DNA of 64,000 nucleotides from Shewanella putrefaciens (GTDB taxonomy: Bacteria > Pseudomonadota > Gammaproteobacteria > Enterobacterales > Shewanellaceae). The stretch spans positions 124,001 to 188,000 of the forward strand of contig NZ_CP066370.1 in the NCBI RefSeq assembly GCF_016406325.1. Reading direction: 5' to 3'. Of this stretch, positions 17,628 to 28,537 are shown one piece after another. The first letter of the stretch is position 1; the number at the start of each line of letters is the position of its first letter. The position numbers were made by a program, and so were the translations under genes. The notes under the pieces were generated by a model. The model saw only the letters and a program-made list of their open reading frames with translations, made no database searches and had not been told where the DNA came from.

Positions 17628-17806
17628 ATCAATAATAGTGACTGTAAATTTACTGCATTAAACCACACACTTTTAAAATGCAAAAGCGCCTTTGGGCTTA
17701 GATCACATAGTAATCATGCGGTTCGTAGTAACTTTATTAAATAAAGTTTACGAGATGTGGGGGTATTTAAATATATTCCCTCATAAACATGGTTGAGAGG
17801 GGCTCT
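17628..17806 (+). promoter_or_regulatory. Probable promoter region of the OMP-urdA genes
   Basis: This 179-base gap holds an AT-rich palindrome-like stretch (TGGGGGTATTTA at 17758-17769, then AATATATTCCC) just upstream of the OMP start. The 12-mer TGGGGGTATTTA also overlaps the start of the LuxR-type gene (14962-14973). No clear -35/-10 pair could be assigned. Confidence 0.3.
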
Positions 17807-18571
17807 ATGTGTAATAAAAATGTGGTATCTATTTTAGTCAGTGCAATCCTGTTTAGTGGTTCTGTGTATGCTGATATAAATAAAACAAGCGTGGATTTAG
17901 GTTATAAGTTTTATACCAGTGACACAAAAGATGATAACCCAGGTGTTTTTAATCAACCCTTTGTAAAGTTAAATCATTTGGGAATTGCTGACTGGGGGAC
18001 TTACTTTGCTAATCTTAAGTTAGAAAACCCAGCAGAAATCGCGGAAAATCAGAAGCATGTTGATGGTAAGACGACGATTAAGTCATTATTGATACTGGAA
18101 AATAAGCTGGGGGAATCGCAGTTTAACTTCTGGACTCAGAACTTTATCTCTGCGAGTGAAACGCTAGTTGAAGATAACCTTTACCTAGGTTTGACTCATA
18201 ACGCAAAAGTTCAAAATCTATCATTAAACTATGGTGTTGGTTTCAATTATACCATTGGTAATTTTTCACCCACATCAGAGAAGTTTAACGATTTATCAGG
18301 CTATGCTGTTGTTTTAAATGCAAAGTACCCCCTTGAATTGTTAGGGTTAAAACATAGTTTAAGTTTGAATTATGAAGCGCAAATTGATAGGGATAAAGCG
18401 CATCAAGCATTATTTTCATATAACAGCTATGGCCATCAGATAATCACAACATTACAAACAAACATCACAGATTCAATATTTTCAAAGTTATATCTCACTC
18501 ATTATGATAGTTGGGGGTCTCAATATAATGATGGGTTTGAATACGGTATATCTATTGGTTATCAGTTTTAA
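17807..18571 (+). CDS. OmpK/Tsx-like outer-membrane channel
   Basis: 254 residues from the ATG at 17807 (MCNKNVVSILV), preceded by GAGAGGGG; an in-frame ATG six codons earlier lacks a good site. A signal peptide ends near VYA. The mature protein alternates polar and aromatic residues typical of a small beta-barrel (e.g. YGVGFNYTIGNF, EYGISIGYQF) and ends in Phe, the outer-membrane insertion signal. The WGTYFANLKLENP and LYLTHYDSWG segments resemble nucleoside-specific Tsx/OmpK channels. Lying directly upstream of urdA, it may admit urocanate to the periplasm (inference). A different substrate is possible. Confidence 0.72.
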   Translation: MCNKNVVSILVSAILFSGSVYADINKTSVDLGYKFYTSDTKDDNPGVFNQPFVKLNHLGIADWGTYFANLKLENPAEIAENQKHVDGKTTIKSLLILENKLGESQFNFWTQNFISASETLVEDNLYLGLTHNAKVQNLSLNYGVGFNYTIGNFSPTSEKFNDLSGYAVVLNAKYPLELLGLKHSLSLNYEAQIDRDKAHQALFSYNSYGHQIITTLQTNITDSIFSKLYLTHYDSWGSQYNDGFEYGISIGYQF

Positions 18572-18618
18572 TGGGTTATCAGATTGTTTGAATTTTTAAT
18601 ATATAGAATTTCATCTAA

Positions 18619-20412
<1,794 letters not shown>

Positions 20413-20428
20413 TAATAGTTTGATCCTC

Positions 20429-20462
20429 TAGCTTAAGCGACCCACGTGGGTCGCTTAAGCTA
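20429..20462. other. 34-bp perfect palindrome after urdA
   Basis: TAGCTTAAGCGACCCAC is followed immediately by its exact complement, with no spacer and no T-run. It is 16 bases after the urdA stop. Transcribed, it forms a long hairpin that could end or protect the urdA mRNA. Confidence 0.7.
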
Positions 20463-20650
20463 ATATAGGCGCAACTGATTCATTAATTAATCTGCATTTT
20501 AGTGTGTTATTAGGGCATATAAATCGTGATCACTTTTGCAAAAATCCACAAACTTGGTATTCAAGGGACTACAAAGCGGGAGTGAGTCGGAGTATCATAC
20601 GGCTAATTCTTACTAAAACACTCAGGTATCCCCTGACGGAGCTGGTTTCC

Positions 20651-21229
20651 ATGATTACGATTTCCGATGCGGCCCAAGCCCATTTTGTTAAGTTGTTAGC
20701 AGATCAACCTGAAGGCACTCATATTCGTGTATTTGTGATAAGTCCTGGTACCGCGCAAGCAGAGTGTGGTGTGTCCTATTGTCCACCAGATGCGGTTGAA
20801 AGTGATGATATTGAACTTGAGTTCAACGGCTTTAACGCTATGGTTGATGAAAAGAGCGCACCTTTCCTTGAAGAAGCAACAATCGATTTTGTGACCGATC
20901 AATTAGGTTCGCAACTCACACTTAAAGCGCCTAACGCCAAAATGCGTAAAGTATCAGGCGATGCGCCTTTAGTTGAACGTATTGAATATGTTATTCAATC
21001 TGAAATTAACCCGCAGTTGGCCAGCCATGGCGGTAACATTATGTTGGTTGAAATCACCAGCGAAGGTGTTGCGGTATTGCAGTTTGGCGGCGGTTGTAAC
21101 GGTTGTTCTCAAGTGGATATCACCTTAAAGGATGGTATCGAAAAACAACTGTTAGACATGTTCCCCGGTGAATTAACCGGTGTGCGTGACGTAACTGATC
21201 ACCAACACGGTGAGCATTCTTACGCTTAA
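20651..21229 (+). CDS. nfuA: Fe-S biogenesis protein NfuA
   Basis: 192 residues from the ATG at 20651 ([12 protein letters not shown]), preceded by GGAG; upstream in-frame sequence is intergenic. The N-terminal part is a degenerate A-type (IscA-like) domain lacking the usual three Cys set. The C-terminal Nfu domain has the CxxC motif in [18 protein letters not shown] that binds a bridging 4Fe-4S cluster. NfuA delivers clusters to client proteins under oxidative stress or iron limitation. Monocistronic with its own terminator. Confidence 0.95.
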   Translation: MITISDAAQAHFVKLLADQPEGTHIRVFVISPGTAQAECGVSYCPPDAVESDDIELEFNGFNAMVDEKSAPFLEEATIDFVTDQLGSQLTLKAPNAKMRKVSGDAPLVERIEYVIQSEINPQLASHGGNIMLVEITSEGVAVLQFGGGCNGCSQVDITLKDGIEKQLLDMFPGELTGVRDVTDHQHGEHSYA

Positions 21230-21248
21230 TCTTTTGAGTTGAGCAAAT

Positions 21249-21277
21249 AAAAAACGCGACCCGGAGTCGCGTTTTTT
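21249..21277 (+). terminator. nfuA intrinsic terminator
   Basis: AAAAAACGCGAC / GTCGCGTTTTTT, a 12-bp perfect stem with a 5-base loop and T-run, starting 19 bases after the stop codon. Confidence 0.93.
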
Positions 21278-21467
21278 ATATCTCTTAATTTGTACTAACT
21301 CATGCACGAACTGACAGTTTTGATTATTTATATAGTGTGACTTAATCGTACAACTACCACTTGAAACCATATAGCTCACTTTTGGACAAAAGCGTGTTAT
21401 GTTTTGCGCGAAATTATCTCTATTTCGGATAAACAAAAATAATCCCAAACGCTAAGTCGCGATGAAC

Positions 21468-22326
21468 TTAAGGATGTAACGCTTGGCTTGAGGCTTTTCC
21501 TTTACACCATTTGCCACTACAGCCCGTCCAATCAATCAGTTCGAGATAATCGGCAAAATGAAACGGAATGCCCGCTTGCGCATTCTGGTGTAGTGCACCA
21601 TCGAACTGGACCAACGATTTGCTGAGAATATGAGCTTGATTGGTTGCTGAGTCTGTGGTGTTGAGATGGCTAATGGGCGATTGGGTGAATCTAGCGAGTT
21701 AATTCGCTCCTGAATCGATGTAAAATCAGAGGATTGCACAGAATCTGCAATGCCCGCTCGAATGGGATTTAAATCGACATACATCATGCACGCGAGCAGG
21801 GCTTGTTCATCTAACAGCGCTTGCGATTTAAATCGGCCTTCCCAAAAGCACCTTTGCACTCATCTTCACGATTGGCCTTGCGGGCAATTTCTTCATTTAA
21901 ACAACGCATAAACCAGGAGATACTGCTTAATCGCTCATGCCACTGGGTAATTAAGCCATCGAGCAACATGCGTTCACCTTCGATTAATGCATCACCATTC
22001 ATATACTTAGTCGCGACAGCATGGCCTTTAGTGATTTGGCACCAGCGGCTGATAATGTCTTTTTGCGTTAACGATTTGGCCTTGTCGACATCTATTTTAA
22101 GCACTAAATGATAGTGATTGCTCATCACCGCGTAAGCGCAAATATCGATACAAAATATCGCAGACAAGACTTTGATATTATCAATAATCCAGCCACGTCG
22201 ATGCTCGTAACTGCGCCCCGAGAGTTTATCCTCACCACACAAAAAAGCCCTTCTGACACAGCGATTTATCACATGATAGAAGGGCGTTGCATTAGCATCA
22301 ATTAACTGTCTTCTGGCCGAAGTCAT
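21468..22326 (-). pseudogene. REP-associated (Y1/HUH, COG1943-type) transposase with two frameshifts
   Basis: The N-terminal part from 22326 (MTSARRQLIDANATPFYHVINRC) has the HUH-type metal motif in AVMSNHYHLVL and continues to REDECKG. There a missing base near 21849 breaks the frame; one added base restores [16 protein letters not shown] and [12 protein letters not shown] second one-base loss near 21620-21640 shifts the end, and the third frame restores [17 protein letters not shown], with a stop at 21468. Total length (859 bases) equals 287 codons minus 2 bases, matching two single-base deletions. These transposases are single-copy domesticated enzymes linked to REP palindromes. This copy is probably dead. 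Confidence 0.88.
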
Positions 22327-22409
22327 AGCAAACTCCACACAGACAAAATCAGTATAATTTAAAGCCTAGTCAAAGACGCTAAAAAACACAAAAAATATGC
22401 CTGTCCCCG

Positions 22410-22532
22410 CTATTTACGACCAGTATAACCAATCCCTTCCTTATCGCCGCCTAAGCGTTTACCAAAGGGCTCATACTGGTTGCGGCTGCTGATGTTGCCC
22501 GCTGCATCGGACTCGGCCACCACAAGTAGAGG
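22410..22532 (-). pseudogene. Truncated fragment of an RHS core domain
   Basis: Read leftwards, this short frame encodes VVAESDAAGNISSRNQYEPF then GKRLGGDKEGIGYTG, followed by Arg-Lys-stop. It is clearly homologous to the start of the intact RHS core gene at 22935-23813 (VVSESDESGNIISRSQYEPF, GKRMGGDKEGIGYTG). Similarity ends abruptly after GYTG next to the transposase pseudogene. It is a leftover of a second RHS C-terminal module downstream of the main one, as in other RHS loci that keep orphan tips. Confidence 0.8.
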
Positions 22533-22575
22533 ATACCAAATCAAGCCATTAATGCTGGGTGTCCATATTTATCTA

Positions 22576-22606
22576 GAAAAAACAAGCCCCGCGATTGCGA
22601 GGCTTT
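22576..22606 (-). terminator. Leftward intrinsic terminator of the RHS operon
   Basis: Stem AAGCC-CGC / GCG-GGCTT with one mismatch and a GATT loop. The A-run at its left (22576-22582) becomes a T-run on the minus strand. It lies just after the stop of the small membrane protein. Confidence 0.7.
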
Positions 22607-22620
22607 GGATTCAAAAGAGA

Positions 22621-22938
22621 TTAAAAATCATTTGGCCTATATTTTTTTCCGAACCACAATGCTCCCCCTAAAATCGCGCAACCAATTAATAGCAAGGTCA
22701 CTGAGGTCATTTGACCGGATTCAAAAACCTTCAACTTCGTGTTTAACCAAAACGGGAAAAATATGGCAAACGGGATCTCAGCAAAAATGAAGATTGCAAA
22801 GTATAGGTAGGAAACGCTGCCTTTCGCTAACCGTCCGTATGAATGAGCTTTATTTTTCTCTTGGAGATAGAAATAAAACTTAAACCCACCAATACAAATT
22901 GCTACATAAAACAGCATTAAGATCATATATAGGATCAC
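22621..22938 (-). CDS. Small three-helix membrane protein, candidate RHS immunity protein
   Basis: 105 residues starting at a GTG (22938) whose bases overlap the stop of the upstream RHS-core gene in GTGA. It has hydrophobic segments at about 1-24 (IGGFKFYFYL end), 43-64 (SYLYFAIFIFAEIPFAIFFPFW) and 77-97 (SVTLLLIGCAILGGALWFG), with a basic C-terminus. I recognise no family. Position directly behind a variable RHS tip, translational coupling and a terminator right after it are what is expected for an immunity gene. A membrane immunity protein would fit a membrane-acting toxin. Function is inference only. Confidence 0.6.
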   Translation of the reverse strand: MILYMILMLFYVAICIGGFKFYFYLQEKNKAHSYGRLAKGSVSYLYFAIFIFAEIPFAIFFPFWLNTKLKVFESGQMTSVTLLLIGCAILGGALWFGKKYRPNDF

Positions 22939-23813
22939 TCAATAAACTCCTTAATTTTCGGAGCTACTTTTTCCGCAGATCCAGTTATAGCACCTTCAAC
23001 AACGGCTCCTGTAACAATGCCAGCAGTAGTTGGAGCGCCAGCTTGACTAATTGGGGTAGTTCCAATAATTGGCTTCATAGTTGAGTTAGCAATACCTTTG
23101 GCTACTAAACCACCACCGCCAGCACCTAAGCCACCCGCTACGGTAGTAACAGGATCAATTTTCACATCAGATAGTGAAGGCATCTCACCAGTTTCAATTG
23201 CCGCTGTTGTTGCCGAACCTAAAGCCTGACCAGATGCACTTGCGACCATACCTGCTGCTGCCATACCAGCGGCATGAGATGCTTGAGGAAGGACCGCACC
23301 TGTAACAGCTCCGGCTATTGCCCCAGAAACTATACCTACCGCAGTATTCACAAAGCCTTCTCCTGAAGATACATAACCACCTACGGCTCCAGCAATAGCT
23401 CCATATATTGACTGTAAAAACTCACCATCAGGATCAGTGTACATATACGGATTGTTATTAGCGTAGGCGTATCTGTTGAAGCCATGTACTGGGTTTCCGC
23501 GACCAATATGCCCTAGTGCATCAACCGGATCATTCGAATAAAACCGACCTATCAGCGGATCATAGTATCGTGCCTGCATATAGGTCAGACCTAAGTCTTT
23601 ATCCTGCAGATGACCTGTATACCCAATGCCTTCTTTATCGCCACCCATGCGCTTACCAAAAGGTTCGTACTGGCTGCGACTGATAATATTACCCGACTCA
23701 TCCGATTCTGATACGACCGACCCCAGCATATCTGTGTGCTGGTATCGCACGGTTGCAGCTTGAACGGGGAGTGCAAAGAGTATTAATGCACATATCACAT
23801 TTATCCATTTCAT
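22935..23813 (-). CDS. Secreted RHS core protein with Gly/Ala-rich C-terminal tip
   Basis: 292 residues from the ATG at 23813, preceded by AAGGAAGG; an in-frame ATG at 23867 would overlap the YD gene and bury the signal peptide. It has a clear signal peptide (MKWINVICALILFALPVQAA). Immediately after it comes the canonical RHS junction VRYQHTDMLGSVVSESDESG, then the hallmark RYYDPLIGRFYSNDP and the core end NNNPYMYTDPDGEF (about residue 135). The rest, about 155 residues, is a Gly/Ala-rich tip with glycine-zipper-like stretches (YGAIAGAVGGYVSSGEGF). It is the second half of a normally single RHS protein, here with its own export signal. The tip could be a pore-forming toxin (inference). Confidence 0.85.
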   Translation of the reverse strand: MKWINVICALILFALPVQAATVRYQHTDMLGSVVSESDESGNIISRSQYEPFGKRMGGDKEGIGYTGHLQDKDLGLTYMQARYYDPLIGRFYSNDPVDALGHIGRGNPVHGFNRYAYANNNPYMYTDPDGEFLQSIYGAIAGAVGGYVSSGEGFVNTAVGIVSGAIAGAVTGAVLPQASHAAGMAAAGMVASASGQALGSATTAAIETGEMPSLSDVKIDPVTTVAGGLGAGGGGLVAKGIANSTMKPIIGTTPISQAGAPTTAGIVTGAVVEGAITGSAEKVAPKIKEFIE

Positions 23814-23854
23814 AAAATTAGCCTTCCTTAACACTGATGTTTGTCCATGAGCAG

Positions 23855-26800
23855 TTATTGAGTACATTGGCTACCACTCAGTGTCCAGCCCGATGGGCAA
23901 GTGTAAACAATCGCTGTGGTCGCCAGTCTGCGACATTGGGAGCCGCTAAGCGCCCAGCCAGAGGGGCAGGCATACACAGGGGTAGTGGTCGCATTTTGTG
24001 ATAACGTGCGAGTACAGTTAGTACCACTTAGCGTCCAGCCAGCATCACAGGAATACACAGATTTGGGTGTTGCTGCATAGGTTTCAGTGCACTCCCATAA
24101 ACGCATACCTCCGCCCATAGGTTCTCCAGTGCAAGAGATACCAGTGCCCGTAGGTGGCTTACTTGATGTTTGACTAAAAAAGCGAGAACACATCGAGGTC
24201 GCTGAATTGAGCGAACCGCCTCTAGGGCAACTCAATTGAGTTGTACTGTTAGCTGTTTTGGATTCCGTCTTCTGGCAAGTCGACCCCGACAGGGTGTAAC
24301 CCGTTGGGCAACTGTAGCTATAACTGCTAATGCTGGCCGCCTGTGTTTCTGCTTTCTCACAAAGCGTTCCTGCCGTGTTTAAGCTGTATCCCACAGGGCA
24401 AGTCTTCGTTGCTGGTTGAGTGACTGCGCATCCTGATGGTGGGCAAATATCCACTTCAGCCACTATCTGCTTACCAAGGTAAACGCTGTCTGTCTTTTTA
24501 CCATTTGCTTCTTCACGGTACAGTAGCTGTCCGGCTTTGTTATATACGGTATAAGCAGTACCTGATGGCTTGTTCTGTTTGATTTTGCGATTAAAGCCAT
24601 CATAGACATAAGCCATGTCTTTAGCGGCCACCATTTGCTGAGCACGATTAAAACTCAGTGAATAACGTCCATTATGAGTAATATTGCCAGCGGTATCATA
24701 TTGATAGCTGTAGGCATAGGCACCACTTAAGTTATTTAAACGATTAAGCGTGCTGTAATGGTAGTTGATAGTGGAATTGTTCAAACTGCGACTAAGGATG
24801 TTACCCAGACCGTCATAGATGTAACGTCCTGCTCCCCATTTGCCATCGGCAGACCTCAGCCTATCGACGCCATCGTAACTCAGGTTAGATATGTTGTTGC
24901 TTGAGTCAACACCATCAATCAAGCGGGTTAAATTGTCGTTACTGTCATAACTAGGGTCGAGGCTGTTCTTCAGCGAGCCAGCTTTGATATCCGTTAGCGC
25001 ATCAATTCGCCCAGTGGTGTCCAATGCGACGTTACGTACAATGCCATTACCATAGGTGAATTGTTTAAGTTGTCCATTTGGATAATAACTGACTCCTGAA
25101 GCATAGGTGCCCGCTTTTGTGGCTTGACCTAATGCATTAGGCGCAAAGTCCACCACGGCACCAGAGGGATATTGGAGAGAGGCAACACTACCTAAGCTAT
25201 CGTAGCCCGATGTCAACGCAAAACTGCGACCATCAATGCTGAGAGTTTCACTCTGAGGCAAGTTGAGACTGTTATATTGATATTGCCACGAAGCCGTTCC
25301 CGTTGTTAGCGACTTCAAATTGCCGTTATTGTCATAGGTATACTGTCTGTCAGGTGTTGAATCTGGGAAGTCTTCTGTCTTGAGTGCACCGACGTTGTCA
25401 TAAGTAAGCGCCACTCTATGTGCCGAAGGTACGGAGGCTTCATCACAAGACGTCGTGCTACCAGATGTCCCCTCAGCTCGCCATATCATTTCACCAACAT
25501 TATTATAGCCAAATGCTGCCATCCCCGTATCTGGACGCACCACCTTACACAGGTCGCGATAGCCATTGTACAAACGGCTTTCCGTAATCGAGCCCTGAGT
25601 AATAGCAATAATCTGGTCTAATTCATTGTAGTTGATGCTAATGACATCAGTATCAGGCGCAGCTATCTGCGTCGCTTTCTCACTCGATGGCGAGCCATAA
25701 GCCAAATAATTTGTCAGTGTTGTATTACCACGACCATCTGTTACTGCAGTTTGATTGCCTGATAGATATTGCGTCGTTGTCTGGCTATTATCACTTGTGC
25801 GAGTTGTGGATGTGGTGCGAATGAGCCCATCGTAAGCGATAGCGGTTCCTAGCGTCTCATCAGGTGAGGTCGATGGAAATGAAGTAAAGGTAGGCTTACC
25901 GTAGACATTAAATGCTTGGCTAATATATTTGGCGGTTGCAGACTCGTTATTTAAGTCCCACTCTTTCACTAAAATAGGCCTCATTAAGCCATCGAGCGTG
26001 ACCGTCTTTTTGTAGTTACCACGTGTAATATTTTGGAACAACGCCGCATTATCACTACTGTCTAAGTCGTAGCTAATGGTTGTCTCAGCCCATCGAGTAT
26101 CCGCATTCTTTACATTGATAACGCGGTTATTACTGTCATAACGATAGTGAGTTTCAACACCATTAAAGTCTGTTACTTTGGTGATATTACCACTGCCATC
26201 GACCACCATTGATGCCGACAAAAAGCAGGTATCTGGGTTTGCACAATTAGCAGTGTCGCGTTGAGGTATTTTGATTAATTGCGGCTTGCCACGCATATAA
26301 TTGGCAAGTGCCATCCAACGATTGTTTGCATTGAACGTAGTTTGCTTTATGTTGCCATCACCATAGTAACGATGAGTGCTGAGCAATCTGCCATTTTGAT
26401 ACTCTTGGTAAAGCGAAGACTTTTCCGCAGAATTATAAGGATAATAGGTATTCTTCTTGGCTGTAACATAGTTAACTCCATCAAATGAAATGGCATTGCT
26501 ATCCTCAAGATTAATTAACCAATTATTCAAATCATGGTAATACGTATTTTTTAGGTATTTCCTATTAGCATTAAAACCATTGGACTCTACAGTCAATTCT
26601 GGTGAGCCGTAGTTATTAAAGTTTAAAAACTCTTTAGTATAAGTATCGACTCTTGAGTCTTGTGTATATTGATAGATAGTACTTTTTATATTATTGACAA
26701 AGCTGTTGTACTGCGATTCGTTTTCAAATGGAAATGCACCACCATGCATAGTACCATTGTAATTGGCGCTAAATAGCTGTGCTTTACCAATACTATATCC

Positions 26801-28537
26801 TTGGCTATAGGTTATTTCATTACGCTGTAATAATGTTGTACCGTCGGTATTGTACAAGTAGGTCGCAACCTCCTTATCCTGCGAATAGTTATAACGACGG
26901 TCAAATACATGGATAGCTTTACTGCCATCAGGGGCAACCACAGTGGTTGAGCGTAAGTCCATTGCAGACATATCACTTGGTAGTGCAGGGAGCATACTCA
27001 ACCCCTGTGGTGCGGGACCTAAATCACCACTTCCATCGGCATACTGTCCAGGGTTTTGTGAGTAACTGTAATACCAATGCTGAGGAGAAACACCTTTCCC
27101 TGATAACGTCTTTCTAATCAGCGAAAAATTTGAAAAACATCTGTCGTGAACGTTAACCCTAATATTAGGTGGCCGCTGAAATTGCTTAGGTACTTGTGAG
27201 CGTCCAAACAGTGTTGACCGAACCTCAAACTCAGCTTTCAATCCATTAGGATGAGTCACTCGACTAACATAAGAGCGAGGTATATAATTTGGATTTACGA
27301 GGGAAAATATACACTGAATGTCATCTTGTTGAGAGTCACCATAACTGTATTTAATATGGCGCTGCTCTAAGGCATTAGTCGGTGCAAAGTCAATATCATA
27401 TACCCATTCACGCCCATCAGGTAAAACAACACGAGAAAGTTGGTCTGGATTAACATAAATGCCTCCAATAACCTTTTTCTCAGTTGCGATTCGATAATAG
27501 TACGACCAGGTTTTTCCATCACTTGTAATAGACTTAATACGCTTTCGCTCAACACCAGGTTCATAAGTAAAATGAATAGACCTGCCATCTGAAGAAGTAA
27601 TCGAATCCAATTGGTCCGGCGCGCTGTAGTTGTAGGTGACTTTATTATTAAACCTATCCTTTACTTCAGTAACCTGCATATATGCTTTAAATACTCTCGC
27701 ATAATTTGTCCACGTGGAGTTTGTTTCTCGGTCATAATAAGGAACTGGTAATCTCTCGGCGGGAAAAGAGCGTAACATGCTAAACGTATAGGTAATCCCC
27801 TGTGGAGATGTGGCAATAAACGCCTCTGAGTTACCATTAGCCTGACAAGTAATGCGCCAGTTTTTAGCAACCCGCGTGACACCTGGAGTGACGGTATTGG
27901 GTTCAAGCAACCGCTCTGAACCTACGCTTGGGACATTAATAAAGTCGCCACTCCAATATTGTTTAGCAACAACATAGCCCACACCATCTCCAAGGTAACT
28001 TGAACCTGGATTAAGGGAGCCAGAGCAAGGTTTGCCATTTGTCCACGTATTAACTGTAGAATCACCATCTACTATGGTGGTAGAAATTGACGGTATATCT
28101 AACTGCCAATCCGCAAAGTGCAATAATTGCCCCTGTGAATATTGAGCCCCTTTATAAACTCGAGTAATACCCATTTCGATAGGAAAATTACCAGGAATAA
28201 CTAAATCAGTATTTGTCATACTGATAGCCCCTGAATTTAAATCAACCTTTTCACCGAAAAGCTCAGTTGTTTCAGGGGTCACCTCTGTTTTTATATTCAT
28301 CCTTGCTAAGGCAAGTTCAGCGGTATTTGTGGGGGATGTGTCCGAACCTCCGGTATTTGCCGCTGATACAGCAGCAAATTTTGAAATACTCTGAGGCTGT
28401 TGAGTAAGACCAAAGCCAGGCTCCTCCAACGCTTCAGCAATCACAGGATTTATGTCGGCAGCATACGCTGTACTTGTAAGGGGCGATAAAAATGTCAAAA
28501 ATAATGCGGAAGACAGTTTCTTGTAACCGATATCCAT
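23855..28537 (-). CDS. Secreted YD-repeat (RHS-like) carrier protein with Cys-pair repeat tail
   Basis: 1560 residues with a signal peptide (ALFLTFLSPLTSTAYAA). An N-terminal region (about 80-470) has a SpvB/RHS-like entry domain (TELFGEKVDLNSGAISMTNT). A long YD-repeat array follows (about 500-1330; e.g. THYRYDSNNRVINV, RQYTYDNNGNLKSLT, GRYIYDGLGNILSRS). It reaches the usual RHS approach to the core, SVYLGKQIVAEVD. Instead of the core it then has about 180 residues of Cys-pair repeats, e.g. YSCDAGWTLSGTNCTR, YACPSGWALSGSQCRR, YTCPSGWTLSGSQCTQ, about seven in all, and stops. The core lies in the next gene 41 bases on. It probably forms the shell of a secreted toxin or adhesin. Confidence 0.88.
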   Translation of the reverse strand: MDIGYKKLSSALFLTFLSPLTSTAYAADINPVIAEALEEPGFGLTQQPQSISKFAAVSAANTGGSDTSPTNTAELALARMNIKTEVTPETTELFGEKVDLNSGAISMTNTDLVIPGNFPIEMGITRVYKGAQYSQGQLLHFADWQLDIPSISTTIVDGDSTVNTWTNGKPCSGSLNPGSSYLGDGVGYVVAKQYWSGDFINVPSVGSERLLEPNTVTPGVTRVAKNWRITCQANGNSEAFIATSPQGITYTFSMLRSFPAERLPVPYYDRETNSTWTNYARVFKAYMQVTEVKDRFNNKVTYNYSAPDQLDSITSSDGRSIHFTYEPGVERKRIKSITSDGKTWSYYYRIATEKKVIGGIYVNPDQLSRVVLPDGREWVYDIDFAPTNALEQRHIKYSYGDSQQDDIQCIFSLVNPNYIPRSYVSRVTHPNGLKAEFEVRSTLFGRSQVPKQFQRPPNIRVNVHDRCFSNFSLIRKTLSGKGVSPQHWYYSYSQNPGQYADGSGDLGPAPQGLSMLPALPSDMSAMDLRSTTVVAPDGSKAIHVFDRRYNYSQDKEVATYLYNTDGTTLLQRNEITYSQGYSIGKAQLFSANYNGTMHGGAFPFENESQYNSFVNNIKSTIYQYTQDSRVDTYTKEFLNFNNYGSPELTVESNGFNANRKYLKNTYYHDLNNWLINLEDSNAISFDGVNYVTAKKNTYYPYNSAEKSSLYQEYQNGRLLSTHRYYGDGNIKQTTFNANNRWMALANYMRGKPQLIKIPQRDTANCANPDTCFLSASMVVDGSGNITKVTDFNGVETHYRYDSNNRVINVKNADTRWAETTISYDLDSSDNAALFQNITRGNYKKTVTLDGLMRPILVKEWDLNNESATAKYISQAFNVYGKPTFTSFPSTSPDETLGTAIAYDGLIRTTSTTRTSDNSQTTTQYLSGNQTAVTDGRGNTTLTNYLAYGSPSSEKATQIAAPDTDVISINYNELDQIIAITQGSITESRLYNGYRDLCKVVRPDTGMAAFGYNNVGEMIWRAEGTSGSTTSCDEASVPSAHRVALTYDNVGALKTEDFPDSTPDRQYTYDNNGNLKSLTTGTASWQYQYNSLNLPQSETLSIDGRSFALTSGYDSLGSVASLQYPSGAVVDFAPNALGQATKAGTYASGVSYYPNGQLKQFTYGNGIVRNVALDTTGRIDALTDIKAGSLKNSLDPSYDSNDNLTRLIDGVDSSNNISNLSYDGVDRLRSADGKWGAGRYIYDGLGNILSRSLNNSTINYHYSTLNRLNNLSGAYAYSYQYDTAGNITHNGRYSLSFNRAQQMVAAKDMAYVYDGFNRKIKQNKPSGTAYTVYNKAGQLLYREEANGKKTDSVYLGKQIVAEVDICPPSGCAVTQPATKTCPVGYSLNTAGTLCEKAETQAASISSYSYSCPTGYTLSGSTCQKTESKTANSTTQLSCPRGGSLNSATSMCSRFFSQTSSKPPTGTGISCTGEPMGGGMRLWECTETYAATPKSVYSCDAGWTLSGTNCTRTLSQNATTTPVYACPSGWALSGSQCRRLATTAIVYTCPSGWTLSGSQCTQ

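Noticed and set aside
14962..17769. 12-mer TGGGGGTATTTA present at both the luxR-type start and before the OMP gene
   Set aside because: At the first place it is simply a strong ribosome site running into the ATG; a chance match within 3 kb is not improbable.
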